The notes: generated from the sequence alone by a model not told the origin. A stretch of DNA of 64,000 nt from Chthoniobacteraceae bacterium (GCA_947479475.1 CANJZW010000003.1:1-64000), one strand, 5' to 3'. Positions 15,793 through 24,582 are shown, counted from the stretch's first letter. A program made the numbers and translations.

Positions 15793-18306
15793 TCACCGGC
15801 CTGCTTCGGCTCCGCCCGCCTTCCAGAAGTCGGCGGCGCTCTGGTCTGGGGAGCCGCTGTCGAGTTCTTTGCGGGAGATGCGTTTGAGGGTGGGGCTGGC
15901 TCTCAACGGTTCAATATTCCGGAACGTTTTTGGAAGGACGAGTTCCGCGAGGAGCGGGCACAAGGCGAGAGGGGCAAGGTCTTCCACAGGAGTTTCGCGC
16001 AGGTTGAGTTTGAAAAGCGGGAGCTTTTTGAGGGGCGCGAGGTCTGTAATTGGGTTGTTGGAAAGCACGAGGTTTTCCACCTGTGAGCCCTCAAGGAAGG
16101 CGAGGGTGGTGAGGTTGCATCCGCGCATGCTTAGGGATTTCAGGGGGAGTGTGGAAAGTTTTTGGAGGAGTTCCGGATTAAGGGAAGAGGCGCAGCCGTT
16201 GAGCTGCAAATCGGAGACCGGCATGCCGTCGAGGTAGTCCAGGGAGTCGAATTTGAGCAACGAGAAATCGATGATAAACGTGCCTTCTGGAGTCTTCTTG
16301 AGGCGGCGCGGTTCCCAGCCTGGCAGCGACTGCAGTCGTTGTTCCAGCAGCGGGGTGAGCTCGGTGGCGCGCTTTTTGAGGTCCGCTACGAGCCAATACG
16401 TGTCTGTTTCGCGTCCTTGGCGCTGCATGGTGTGGACGAGGGTTGCCATCGCGCTTGGGGGGAGTTCCCCGGCCTCGGTGAGGGAGGGAAGTAACTGCGA
16501 GCAGATGTCCAGATTTTCGGTTGCCGTGGGATCTTTGCGCAATTCCAGGACGTGCTGGAAGGCTGCGATGGCCTTTTGGAGGAGACCTTGGCTCTGGAGA
16601 AGGCGGGCTTTGAGAAGGTGGTAGTCGGCATTGGTCGGATCGACCTCGACCGCGAATGACGCTTTTTCCAAGGCATCCTCCAAGCGGCCTTCCCCGAGGT
16701 GGACCCAGGCGCGTTCGACAAACGTGGGCGCCGCCTTGCGAAGGTGGGCAAGTGCTTTTGAGGAGCGGTCTGCCTCGCGGGCCAGGGACAAGGCGAAACC
16801 AAGGGTGACGAAAAAGATCACCCCGGCGGCCCCGGAAACGGTCCTGTGCCGTTTGAGGAGAAGGGAGAGGCGTTTAAAAACACCGGCGTGTTCAGCCTCG
16901 GTGGCGTAACCGAGGCGATAAGCGGCCAACTCCTTTTGGAAGGCGTCCACAGACTGGTAGCGGTCTGTCTGGTCATGGGCCATGGCCTTGAGGACGACGG
17001 CTTCGAGGGAGCTTGGGATTCGGCCCGCCGGAAGATGAGGCAGTGCCCCGGAGGATGGGGTGGGTTGTTCTTCTATGGAGATTTTGAGGGTGACTTCTTC
17101 CAGCTCTTTCCGATCTGAGGAGTGTTTTGTGGCACCACTCACAGCGGCGGTAGGGGTCACAATTTCGCCGCGGATGACTTTGCCCAGCATCTGTTCGGCC
17201 GTTCCGGAATCCACCGGCGGCCGGAGGGTGAGAATGTGGTAGAGGATGGCTCCGAGGGAATAGATGTCGGCCCGCTCGTTGATACTTTCGATATCTCCGA
17301 GAGCCTGTTCGGGAGGCATGTACTGCGGGGTTCCCAGAACCGCTCCGGTCTGCGTGTTTACGCCCGCTTTGTAATTAAACTCGTCGTACTCCTCGTCTGA
17401 AGGCGGTGGGGGCTCTTCTTCCGGAGTGAGGAGCTCGGGTGTGTTGCAGGTTTTAGCCAGGCCCCAATCCATGACGAGCACTTCGCCGAAGTCCCCGATC
17501 ATGATGTTGTCGGGTTTAAGGTCCCGATGGATCACGTTCTGGCTGTGAGAGAAGCGGAGTGCGTCGCAGACCTTTTGGAAAATAGTCAACAGTTCCAGGA
17601 GCGGGTAGCTGCGGATGGCGTCCTCTTCGCCCCGGGCGAGACCGTTGAGGATTTGTTTGAGGGTCACGCCCCGCACCAGCTTCATGGTGTAGAAAGGCTG
17701 GCCGTGTTCGTCTGCTCCGAGGGTATGGACGGGGACGATGTTGGGATGCTCGAGCTGTCCTGTGATCCGGGCTTCGTGGATGAAGCGGAGGACATCTTTA
17801 GGAGAATCCCCGTGGAGGACCACCTTCATGGCGACCTGGCGCTGGATGGATTCATCTTCCGCCTGCAGCACGGCGCCCATGCCGCCCCTGCCGATGAGCT
17901 GGCCGATTTTGTAGCCGCTGTGCTGGAAGGCCATGTCTTCCGGCAGGGATTCAAGCACCGCGGCTTGCGACGGGGCGAGAGAGCCGCCCATATCGATGTC
18001 GGTGCAGATTTTGCGCAACTCCACGCAAACGTTGCCGACTTGAATTTTCTGCCCGTGCCAGATCTGGGTTTTTCCGGTGATTCGGCCGCCGTTGAGGGTG
18101 GTGCCGTTGAAGCTGCCCAAGTCCTCGAGGAAGAGGTTGCTGAAGTTTACTGTGAGCCTCGCGTGTTTGCGGGAGACGGTGGTGGAGGGAACGCAGAGAT
18201 CACACGCGGTGGAGCGGCCCATCACGTATTCCCCGGGCCGCAACGTGCGGCGCAGAAGTTCCTCGCCGTCGAGGCTGATAAGGATTTCTGTTTCCGGGGC
18301 GATCAT
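15793..18306 (-). CDS. FHA-domain receptor-type Ser/Thr protein kinase with TPR and leucine-rich tail
   Basis: 837 residues. FHA domain at about 10-95 (GEYVMGRSTACDLCVPS, SRKHARL, DLGSFNGTTLNGG), which binds phosphothreonine. Kinase at about 132-465: Gly loop GRGGMG 139-144, Lys161 (VAMKV), catalytic HRDLKPDN 260-267, metal-binding DWG 280-282 in place of DFG, and TPQYMPPEQ. One membrane span at about 493-509 (GAAGVIFFVTLGFALSLA). Outside: TPR-like helices (about 525-640), then leucine-rich repeats (about 690-805; LKSLSMRGCNLTTLAFLEG, VENLVLSNNPITDLAPLKK). All key catalytic residues are present, so it is probably active. Most Pkn2-type kinases lack the N-terminal FHA plus C-terminal LRR pairing. 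It lies 15 bases after a beta-propeller gene and is followed by two membrane-linked proteins; substrates are unknown. Confidence 0.93.
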   Translation of the reverse strand: MIAPETEILISLDGEELLRRTLRPGEYVMGRSTACDLCVPSTTVSRKHARLTVNFSNLFLEDLGSFNGTTLNGGRITGKTQIWHGQKIQVGNVCVELRKICTDIDMGGSLAPSQAAVLESLPEDMAFQHSGYKIGQLIGRGGMGAVLQAEDESIQRQVAMKVVLHGDSPKDVLRFIHEARITGQLEHPNIVPVHTLGADEHGQPFYTMKLVRGVTLKQILNGLARGEEDAIRSYPLLELLTIFQKVCDALRFSHSQNVIHRDLKPDNIMIGDFGEVLVMDWGLAKTCNTPELLTPEEEPPPPSDEEYDEFNYKAGVNTQTGAVLGTPQYMPPEQALGDIESINERADIYSLGAILYHILTLRPPVDSGTAEQMLGKVIRGEIVTPTAAVSGATKHSSDRKELEEVTLKISIEEQPTPSSGALPHLPAGRIPSSLEAVVLKAMAHDQTDRYQSVDAFQKELAAYRLGYATEAEHAGVFKRLSLLLKRHRTVSGAAGVIFFVTLGFALSLAREADRSSKALAHLRKAAPTFVERAWVHLGEGRLEDALEKASFAVEVDPTNADYHLLKARLLQSQGLLQKAIAAFQHVLELRKDPTATENLDICSQLLPSLTEAGELPPSAMATLVHTMQRQGRETDTYWLVADLKKRATELTPLLEQRLQSLPGWEPRRLKKTPEGTFIIDFSLLKFDSLDYLDGMPVSDLQLNGCASSLNPELLQKLSTLPLKSLSMRGCNLTTLAFLEGSQVENLVLSNNPITDLAPLKKLPLFKLNLRETPVEDLAPLALCPLLAELVLPKTFRNIEPLRASPTLKRISRKELDSGSPDQSAADFWKAGGAEAGR

Positions 18307-18321
18307 AAAAAGAAGGGGGTG

Positions 18322-19722
18322 TTATTTGGAACCGACTGGGCCCGCCCAGTCGAGGCAGAGAAGGAGGCCTTCGTCCCGGAGGTACAATTTCCGGTTGGCA
18401 AGGACCGGGCCGGTCCAGCAGGGATAGGAGAGGCCGGGGACTTGCCACTGGCCGATTTCAACAACCTTGCCGGGGTCTGTTTCGAACAGACCGAGTCTGC
18501 CCGCTTCGCCCAAGGCGACGAGCTTTTTATCCGCGAGAATGAGAGAGCCGCGGCCGTAAAACTCCGGGGCTTTTTCACCTTCGCGCAACTTGGAATGGCC
18601 CGCGTTTGGCCAGCCCTCAAAGCGGTCCCAGCGCAGGGTGCCGTCCGCCCAGTCGACGCACCGGAAGCGGGCGTCGGGCTCGTTGCGGCCGCTGAATGCG
18701 AAGAGCCGTCCGCCTTCCAGGACGGGCCGGCTCCAATGCATTTCCAACTGGGTGCCGCGCCAGACTTCGTCGACCGCGGCGCCGTCCGGGCGCACACGAA
18801 GAAGGACCGAACCGTTGCGGAAATAAGCGGAAGAAATAAGAACGCAGTCGTTGTCGACGATGGGTGTCATCGCGTTGACGGAGGAGTCCTGGCGGGCACG
18901 GAACCAGAATGCGAAGTGGCGTTTGCCGGTTTCCGGGTCGAGGGAGAGGAGGCCCTGGCGGGTGCAGCAGAGCACGTGGCGTTTTCCGTGGATGGTGGCG
19001 AGAACGGGGGAGCAGTAGCTGGCCTGTTTTTGAAACGCGGGATCGGCAATGTTCCACTGGATGGTGCGCTCGCCGGGCCAACCGGTCATGGGAACACCGC
19101 TCCAGGTGGATTCGCCGCCGTTTTCCCAGAGGGTCTTTCCGGTGCGTGCGTCAAAGGCGACGACGGCGGAGTTGGGTTGGCCGCCGACCAGCACGATGAG
19201 GCGAGAGCCGTCGAGGATGGGGGTGCTGCCGACGCCGAAAAACGCCTCAGGGACTTCGAAGTCTTTGCGAGTGTCGCGGGACCAGAGGACGCTGCCGTCT
19301 TTGAGGTGAAGGCAAAGGAGAAGTCCTTCGGCTCCGAAGGTGTAACAGAAATCGGGGGTGAGAAGGGGGCTGCAGCGTGGGCCGTTGTTGTAACCGAACG
19401 GGTCGATGAATCGGGTGGGGTAGGAATGACGCCAAAGCGGCTTGCCGGTGCCAGCGTCAAAGGCTTCGATGATTTCCTCGTCGCCAAGGCGGTGATGCAG
19501 CACCAGGGAATTTCCGAGGATGCTCGGAGCGCTGTAGCCGGTGCCGATTTTTTTTTGCCAGAGGATGGGAGCGCCGTCGGCGGAGAGGGTCTGGCGGAGG
19601 CCTGTTTCGGGGCTGCGATTGTCGCGGGAGGGGCCTAGGAATTCAGGCCAGTCAGCCGCACTCGCAAAGAGGGAAAGGGCGGCAAGCAGCAGGGTTGGGA
19701 GGAAGACGCGTGGCATGGTCAT
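18322..19722 (-). CDS. Exported PQQ-like beta-propeller protein
   Basis: 466 residues with a signal peptide (MPRVFLPTLLLAALSLFASA); the ATG two codons later (19716) is an equally good start. The mature protein starts DWPEFLGPSRDNRSPETGL, the typical opening of PVC outer-membrane quinoprotein-like propellers, and carries repeated blades such as GTGKPLWRHSYPT, DGSVLWSRDTRKDF, DARTGKTLWENGGES and ETGKRHFAFWF. Family knowledge: BamB/PQQ-like eight-bladed propellers act as scaffolds or, with PQQ, as dehydrogenases; no PQQ-binding Cys pair could be confirmed, so a scaffold or ligand-binding role is as likely. It precedes the receptor kinase by 15 bases in the same operon and could supply the extracytoplasmic ligand-binding partner. 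Confidence 0.88.
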   Translation of the reverse strand: MTMPRVFLPTLLLAALSLFASAADWPEFLGPSRDNRSPETGLRQTLSADGAPILWQKKIGTGYSAPSILGNSLVLHHRLGDEEIIEAFDAGTGKPLWRHSYPTRFIDPFGYNNGPRCSPLLTPDFCYTFGAEGLLLCLHLKDGSVLWSRDTRKDFEVPEAFFGVGSTPILDGSRLIVLVGGQPNSAVVAFDARTGKTLWENGGESTWSGVPMTGWPGERTIQWNIADPAFQKQASYCSPVLATIHGKRHVLCCTRQGLLSLDPETGKRHFAFWFRARQDSSVNAMTPIVDNDCVLISSAYFRNGSVLLRVRPDGAAVDEVWRGTQLEMHWSRPVLEGGRLFAFSGRNEPDARFRCVDWADGTLRWDRFEGWPNAGHSKLREGEKAPEFYGRGSLILADKKLVALGEAGRLGLFETDPGKVVEIGQWQVPGLSYPCWTGPVLANRKLYLRDEGLLLCLDWAGPVGSK

Positions 19723-19834
19723 GGGAGGAGGGGTGGATTCGTAACTGATGAGACGTAATCAATGGGATAAAGACTTTGAAAGCAGCCCTTGTTTTGGGCC
19801 GGCGATGGGATTGTCTTCCGCGGCGCTTCCCATT

Positions 19835-20641
19835 CTACCTTGCGCCCTTGAGCAAACTAGCTACTGCTTTTTCAAAATCACCCGGCTCCAAAAGCCGCGC
19901 ATCCGAGGGCTTCGCCCACACTTGAGAGGCGAGCTCCTTGGTGAAGTCCAGCTTGTCGACCCTCAAAACGAGCGACTGTTTGGGCAAACGCACCCCCGCC
20001 CGGACGGGTTTGCCTTCCGCATTGAGCCAGAGGCGCATCGACCAACCGCTGGCCTCGGGCGGGAGGAGCTTTGCAATTTCCGGCCTTGTGCGGACGTCGA
20101 GCACGCGGCAATTTGCGCCGTCCAAGGGGGCGGTGCCTTTGTCGAGCACTTCCAGGAGAACCGGCAGGATTGCCAGTTGTTTGCCCGAAAACGGCAGCTG
20201 CATGGGTGGGAACGTTTGTTCTTTGGCGGGCTGTCCGTCCGAAGGCGGCAGCCAGGCGCCGGGCGCCACCCAGGCTTTTTGGCCGTCGCGACAGGCTGCG
20301 ATGACGGATTCGCCGGTTTGGAGTTTGAGCAGGAGCCTGCCCGGGGGCTGGAGGGCAAATTCAAAGACGGGGAGCTTGTCCTCTGTAAATTGGACGTCAC
20401 CAAGGGATTCCACCCTGCAAATGAGGCGGCAGGCGCGCGCCTCGCCGGCGGGCGGGGAGGTGAGAAGGTCGAGGAAAGGCAGGAGGACGTTCTCCGCCTG
20501 CTGGTCGGGGGTCGCGGCGAGAAGCCGGGGAGAGGGGATACTCAGGGTTGACAGGGCGCTGAAAGCGGCAAGTGTGACTAATCTGCAAGACCGAGCTAGA
20601 ATCGAGCGGAAATCTAATGCAAAGTATGGTTTGTTTATCAT
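19835..20641 (-). CDS. Exported protein, LolA/DUF2092-like fold suspected
   Basis: 268 residues from MINKPYFALDFRSILARS, chosen because it yields a signal peptide (LVTLAAFSALSTLSIPSPRLLAA) and because longer reading overlaps the divergent exbB gene. The mature part (QQAENVLLPFLDLL, ACRLICRVESLGDVQFTEDK, GRLLLKLQTGESVIAACRDG, KAWVAPGA) has the alternating strands, conserved opening helix and KxxVxxG pattern of LolA-like lipid carriers or DUF2092 proteins; this assignment is by eye only. It is 112 bases upstream of the beta-propeller gene on the same strand and divergent from the TonB system, with only 52 bases for both promoters. Confidence 0.7.
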   Translation of the reverse strand: MINKPYFALDFRSILARSCRLVTLAAFSALSTLSIPSPRLLAATPDQQAENVLLPFLDLLTSPPAGEARACRLICRVESLGDVQFTEDKLPVFEFALQPPGRLLLKLQTGESVIAACRDGQKAWVAPGAWLPPSDGQPAKEQTFPPMQLPFSGKQLAILPVLLEVLDKGTAPLDGANCRVLDVRTRPEIAKLLPPEASGWSMRLWLNAEGKPVRAGVRLPKQSLVLRVDKLDFTKELASQVWAKPSDARLLEPGDFEKAVASLLKGAR

Positions 20642-20693
20642 GGGCTTTGACCTTTGACGATTTGGACTCCCTGCACTAACGAACCTCAGACGC

Positions 20694-21470
20694 ATGGCGG
20701 CAACGCTTTTCTCTAACTTGATCCTCGCTAATAGCGATGGTGGATTAATTTTCGCCTTCGAGCAATCCACGCTGCCGGGGAAGGTGGTGCTGGGTGTTTT
20801 GTTTCTTGGCTCGGTTTTTTCCTGGTCAGTCATGATGAGCAAACTCCTCACTCTGAGGGTCGCGAAGCGGCAGCGGGAGATGTTTCTGGATCTTTTTCGG
20901 CAGGACAGGCAGCCCTTGCGGTTGTACGCGGAGGGGCTTACTTTTGACGGGGCGCCCGTTTTCGCCGTCTATGAGGCGGGATGCGTTGAGTTATCCTATC
21001 AACTGTTGGGTTCCACCGAACTGGATGAAACGTTTGCCGCCAGATTGGAGACGGCCGGCCGGATTACCCCGTCCCAAATGAGGGTGGTGGCGGTTGCTTT
21101 GGAGCGCGCCGTTGGGGAATCTTCCTTAAAGTTGGAGTCTCAAATGATTGTTCTGGCCACTGCGGTTAGTGGCGCGCCTTTCGTGGGGCTGTTGGGGACG
21201 GTGTGGGGCGTGATGGAAACGTTTGCCGACGTGGCCAAGGCAGGGTCGGCGAGCCTGGCGGCGATGGCGCCCGGGGTCTCCGCGGCGTTGATTACGACGG
21301 TGACCGGCCTGCTGGTGGCGATCCCGGCGATGTTCGGGTACAACTATCTGGTGACTTCGGTGCGGGGGATGATTGTGGAAATGGACAATTTTGCGGCTGA
21401 ACTCACCAGCGCTTTCGAACACCGCTATGTGGATCACCGGCCGGAGAGTTCCGAGGGACGCAGAAACTAG
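20694..21470 (+). CDS. exbB: ExbB/TolQ/MotA-family proton channel subunit
   Basis: 258 residues. Three membrane segments are apparent: about 25-45 (GKVVLGVLFLGSVFSWSVMM), about 150-175 (VSGAPFVGLLGTVWGVMETF) and about 185-215 (APGVSAALITTVTGLLVAIPAMFGY). The family signature AxAPFVGLLGTVWGVMxxF followed by the AxGVSxALxTTxxGLxxAIPA motif is intact. With ExbD it forms the proton-driven stator that energises TonB at the inner membrane. First gene of a three-gene operon (exbD after 36 bases, tonB after a further 17). A 13-base palindrome TCGCTAATAGCGA lies at 20725-20737, inside codons 11-15. Confidence 0.93.
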   Translation: MAATLFSNLILANSDGGLIFAFEQSTLPGKVVLGVLFLGSVFSWSVMMSKLLTLRVAKRQREMFLDLFRQDRQPLRLYAEGLTFDGAPVFAVYEAGCVELSYQLLGSTELDETFAARLETAGRITPSQMRVVAVALERAVGESSLKLESQMIVLATAVSGAPFVGLLGTVWGVMETFADVAKAGSASLAAMAPGVSAALITTVTGLLVAIPAMFGYNYLVTSVRGMIVEMDNFAAELTSAFEHRYVDHRPESSEGRRN

Positions 21471-21506
21471 GCGCCGGGGTTCAGGTGTTTATCAGAACAG
21501 ATTGTT

Positions 21507-21923
21507 ATGCGCCGCTTCTCTGACAAGCACAGCTTGCACACGCTCAATGAATTGAACGTGACGCCGCTCTTGGACCTGGCCTTCGTTCTCCTGCTGATCT
21601 TCATGATCACCACCCCTCTCATGGAAAATAGCACCGACCTGATTCTGCCTTCCGGCCAGAAGGACGGCGTTTCGGTGGATCCCAACAGCGTGATCAACGT
21701 GTCTATCTTTCGTGAAAACAAGATCATGCTCAACACGGAGGTCGTGCCGATCGAGGAACTGACGGTGCGTCTGGTTGCCTTGCGCGTGGCGAAGCCCGAG
21801 GTAGCGGTGGTCGTGCGCTCTCACAAGGAGCTGCCCGTGCAACGGTTGATGGAAATTTTGGACGCGGTTAAAGCTGCTAAAATCACCAAGGTGGGGCTCG
21901 CGAAAGTCGCCGAGGGCCAATAA
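21507..21923 (+). CDS. exbD: ExbD/TolR-family biopolymer transport protein
   Basis: 138 residues, the usual length. The N-terminal [23 protein letters not shown] has the essential membrane aspartate (within [11 protein letters not shown]) that carries protons in ExbD/TolR. The periplasmic domain follows ([60 protein letters not shown]). It works with ExbB and TonB encoded on either side. Spacing and strand indicate one transcript. Confidence 0.94.
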   Translation: MRRFSDKHSLHTLNELNVTPLLDLAFVLLLIFMITTPLMENSTDLILPSGQKDGVSVDPNSVINVSIFRENKIMLNTEVVPIEELTVRLVALRVAKPEVAVVVRSHKELPVQRLMEILDAVKAAKITKVGLAKVAEGQ

Positions 21924-21940
21924 CCAAGGATCTTTGGCTA

Positions 21941-23176
21941 ATGTCGGACGAATCGTTTTTCCGCAAAAACTTCCTCCTTGTAGCGCTGCTGCATGTCGTG
22001 GTGCTGGGTGGTATTTGGTTTTTCAACGCGGCACGCAAGATTCAAAAGCCTGTGGAAGTGATGTGGCTCGATGGAGGGGCTGGCGGTTCCGCCGGCGCTC
22101 CCGAGGGCGGTCCCGCCCCAGCTGCCCCCCCAGAGTCCGCCGATACGCTGCCTGAGTTGCCCGCCCCCGCGCTCCCAAAGGTTCCAGCTCCCAGGCCCTC
22201 GCCCAAGCCGGAACCCGCCGTGCCCAAGCCTGAGCCCGTGGCCCCCAAGCCTGAGCCCAAAGACGAGCCGCCCAGCGAGATTTCCTTACAGACTCAAAAG
22301 CCGAAGCCCGAACCCAAACCGGCACCCAAACCCGAGCCGAAGCCCGAACCCAAACCGGCGCCCAAGCCTGAGCCGAAGCCCGAACCCAAACCGGTACCCA
22401 AACCGGCACCCAAACCCGAGCCGAAGCCTGAACCCAAACCGGCGCCGAAGCCCGAGCCGAAGCCCGAGCCGAAGCCCGAACCCAAACAGACACCCAAACC
22501 GGCACCCAAACCCGAGCCAAAGCCTGAACCCAAACCGGCACCAAAGCCCGAGCCGAAGGCGGAACCAAAACCCGCGGCCAAGTCGGACGCCTCCGCCAAA
22601 GCCCCGCCCAAAGCGGAGCCGAAACCGGCCGGACCGGTCAAAGTGGAGGCTGTCGCGGGAGGTCAGTCTGGCGAAAAGGGGCCGCCCTCCGTGGTGCCGG
22701 TGCGGGTTGAAGCCGTGGGGGGGACAGGAAATGGCGGGGGCAATCCCGGGGGTGGGATGGGGACTGGCTCGGCGCAGGGGCGCGGCGGATCCGGCGGGGG
22801 CGGCGGGGGAACGGGGGCTGGAGGGGGCGGAGCCGGCAACGGATCAGGGAGCGGGTCTGGCCGGGCGGGCGGGGGGCCGAGTGCGGCGGATCTGGGGCGT
22901 TACGGGCGCACGATTTACGAGCGTTTTTACAGCGTGTGGGAGCAGCCCATGTCGGTGGTGCGTTCCAATCAGGACTTCGTGACCGTTCTTAAAATCCGGA
23001 TTCGCAAGGACGGAACCATCGCGGGGAGGGAAATCGTCACCTCCTCGGGAAACCCGGCGATGGATGAATCCGTGCAGCGCGCTGCAGAAAAGGTGCATCG
23101 GATCGAGGCGCCTCCCCAGGGGATTGTCACCGACCCGTACGAAGTCCGCATTGCCTTCAAACTGGATCAGAACTAG
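21941..23176 (+). CDS. tonB: TonB-family energy transducer with very long Pro/Lys/Glu linker
   Basis: 411 residues. One N-terminal membrane anchor ([18 protein letters not shown], about 11-28), then a proline-rich spacer of about 155 residues (75-230) built of EPKP/APKP units, a glycine-rich stretch (about 255-315), and a C-terminal TonB/TolA-like domain (about 317-411; [48 protein letters not shown]). The domain couples the ExbB-ExbD proton channel to outer-membrane receptors. E. coli TonB has 239 residues; here the spacer is far longer. No TonB-dependent receptor is encoded nearby, so the partner is elsewhere. Confidence 0.9.
   Translation: MSDESFFRKNFLLVALLHVVVLGGIWFFNAARKIQKPVEVMWLDGGAGGSAGAPEGGPAPAAPPESADTLPELPAPALPKVPAPRPSPKPEPAVPKPEPVAPKPEPKDEPPSEISLQTQKPKPEPKPAPKPEPKPEPKPAPKPEPKPEPKPVPKPAPKPEPKPEPKPAPKPEPKPEPKPEPKQTPKPAPKPEPKPEPKPAPKPEPKAEPKPAAKSDASAKAPPKAEPKPAGPVKVEAVAGGQSGEKGPPSVVPVRVEAVGGTGNGGGNPGGGMGTGSAQGRGGSGGGGGGTGAGGGGAGNGSGSGSGRAGGGPSAADLGRYGRTIYERFYSVWEQPMSVVRSNQDFVTVLKIRIRKDGTIAGREIVTSSGNPAMDESVQRAAEKVHRIEAPPQGIVTDPYEVRIAFKLDQN
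22295..22575. repeat. Degenerate PKPEP-coding tandem repeat in tonB
   Basis: More than 25 imperfect 12-base units coding Pro-Lys-Pro-Glu/Ala are arranged in tandem; several longer blocks (such as the GAACCCAAACCGGCACCC-type unit) recur exactly, so slippage or recombination could change the spacer length in frame in multiples of 6 or 12. Confidence 0.9.
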
Positions 23177-23229
23177 CGCCTGTGGGTGAATAGCCGTTTT
23201 TCATAAACATTCTATCCTCCCGGTTTGCA

Positions 23230-23258
23230 GAGCGCGTTTTTCCGGGATTTGGGCGCTC
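23230..23258. terminator. Possible bidirectional hairpin between convergent genes
   Basis: GAGCGC (23230-23235) pairs with GCGCTC (23253-23258) around a 17-base loop, between the end of tonB and the end of the convergent transposase-domain gene. No T-run follows on either strand; an overlapping CCCGG/CCGGG pair offers an alternative fold. Confidence 0.3.
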
Positions 23259-23328
23259 CTCACCGACCTCAAGCAGCGTGGGTGAAAAACAGCGATTCAC
23301 GAACAGGCTCGAACGGGGACGGGCGGGA

Positions 23329-24582
23329 TCAGCTTTTGAGGCCGAACATTTTCGGGTCAAACTTTTCGCCAAAGGAATTGGCACCTTTTTGGGAGGATGT
23401 TCCTTTTTTGATGAAAAAAGTGCGGCTGATGATCCCCTGTGGCGCTGCATGATTGAAGACCCTGCACTGGAAGGCGAGCATGCCGTCCTCCGGTTCCAGA
23501 GCGACGGTGAGGGAGGCTTCGATGCAGCCTTCGATGGGGGTGGAAACGCTTTTGATGTCGTCGAACTGCTCCCATTGATAACGCAGAGGCAAGTCGCCGG
23601 ACACGCTGACTTCCATGCGGATAGGCTCGCCCGGTGGGACGCGCAAAACGAGGGGGGCGGTGGTGTCGAACTGCGGGGAGCCCAATTCCTGGACGGGTTT
23701 TGTCTCCGAAACCGGGGCGCCGAAGGCGTTTGAATTGGACTTGGACTTGGCCTTTGAAATCTCTGTGGGAACGAAGCCCTTGCGCTTGAACATCTGGGCG
23801 TAAGTCTGCACCGACATGGGTTCTTGCGTTTGTTGGAGGAGGCTTTCCGGCGGCGCGGGGCTGTCTGTTTTTGCCGATGCGTTTTGAGGCGAAGACGGGC
23901 CGCTTGCAGCAATTTCGCTGCCCTTGGGATCGGCCGGGTTTTTGGCGGTTTCCTTTGGATTGGCAGGCGCGCCGGACGGCGGTGTGGCCCCGGGGGAAGA
24001 GGAGGGCTCCGTAGAGGTCTCTGCGGGTTGGTCGGGCTGGGGAGCGGCTGCGGACTTCGCGTAGGTGTGCTTGATGCTGGATTGGAAGTCTGGCCTGGGC
24101 GGGGCCTTGTAAGGGGCGGCCGGCAGGGGGTTGGAAAAGTGGATCTGGCGCAGGGCGAGAGTCTCGTCGCCGGAGGTTCCCGCATCCTGGGGCACGGGTG
24201 CCGTAACCTCCCCCTTGATGGGCTTGGAGTTGCGGAGGGAGTTTGTGATCAGGGCCAACCGGGCCGCCCGCTTCGGGTTGACAAAACGTCTGAAGGCGAT
24301 GCATTCGGCCGGCGAAACGGGGATTTGCCACTGGAACTGCTCAAAGCCGGAAAATGCCTGCCAATAGGGGTTTTCCGGCCAGCGGGCCAGGACTTCCCCC
24401 TCTGAAAGCCCTGTCAATTCCCCCAAAACGACTAGGGAGGCCAGAATCCAGATCTTGGCCGCGCTCATCCCCTCTTGATGCGCTTCGGGAAACAGGCCCA
24501 CCACTTCTGTCCAGTCAAAGTCGCGCGCGGCCTTTGCAAGAGGCCGGTTGAGGTCCAGAATATCGAAGAGCCTGACTTTCAT
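23329..24582 (-). CDS. IS5-type transposase N-terminal domain fused to a disordered linker and an Ig-like domain (domesticated)
   Basis: 417 residues. Residues about 10-105 match the DUF772/InsH N-terminal domain of IS5/IS1182-type transposases: LNRPLAKAARDFDW, then ILASLVVLGELTGLSEGEVL and the hallmark ARWPENPYWQAFSG (E70-Q75). There is no catalytic DDE domain; instead a Pro/Ala/Ser/Lys-rich, probably unfolded stretch (about 120-300) leads to a C-terminal Ig-like beta domain (about 310-395: PLVLRVPPGEPIRMEVSVSG, LPLRYQWEQF, FQCRVFNHA). No signal peptide, inverted repeats or target duplications are visible, and the frame is intact, so this appears to be a host gene that took over a transposase DNA-binding/dimerisation module rather than an insertion-sequence remnant. 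Function unknown. It converges on tonB and diverges from bioA. Confidence 0.8.
   Translation of the reverse strand: MKVRLFDILDLNRPLAKAARDFDWTEVVGLFPEAHQEGMSAAKIWILASLVVLGELTGLSEGEVLARWPENPYWQAFSGFEQFQWQIPVSPAECIAFRRFVNPKRAARLALITNSLRNSKPIKGEVTAPVPQDAGTSGDETLALRQIHFSNPLPAAPYKAPPRPDFQSSIKHTYAKSAAAPQPDQPAETSTEPSSSPGATPPSGAPANPKETAKNPADPKGSEIAASGPSSPQNASAKTDSPAPPESLLQQTQEPMSVQTYAQMFKRKGFVPTEISKAKSKSNSNAFGAPVSETKPVQELGSPQFDTTAPLVLRVPPGEPIRMEVSVSGDLPLRYQWEQFDDIKSVSTPIEGCIEASLTVALEPEDGMLAFQCRVFNHAAPQGIISRTFFIKKGTSSQKGANSFGEKFDPKMFGLKS

Noticed and set aside
17527-19638. Rightward open frame of 703 codons opposite the kinase and beta-propeller genes
   Set aside because: Antisense shadow caused by GC-rich codons; no domain, no ribosome site, and the opposite strand encodes clear FHA-kinase and propeller motifs.
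23329-24582. Insertion-sequence remnant explanation for the transposase-domain gene
   Set aside because: The frame is intact, the catalytic part is replaced by other domains and no terminal inverted repeats or target duplication are visible; kept as a domesticated gene instead.
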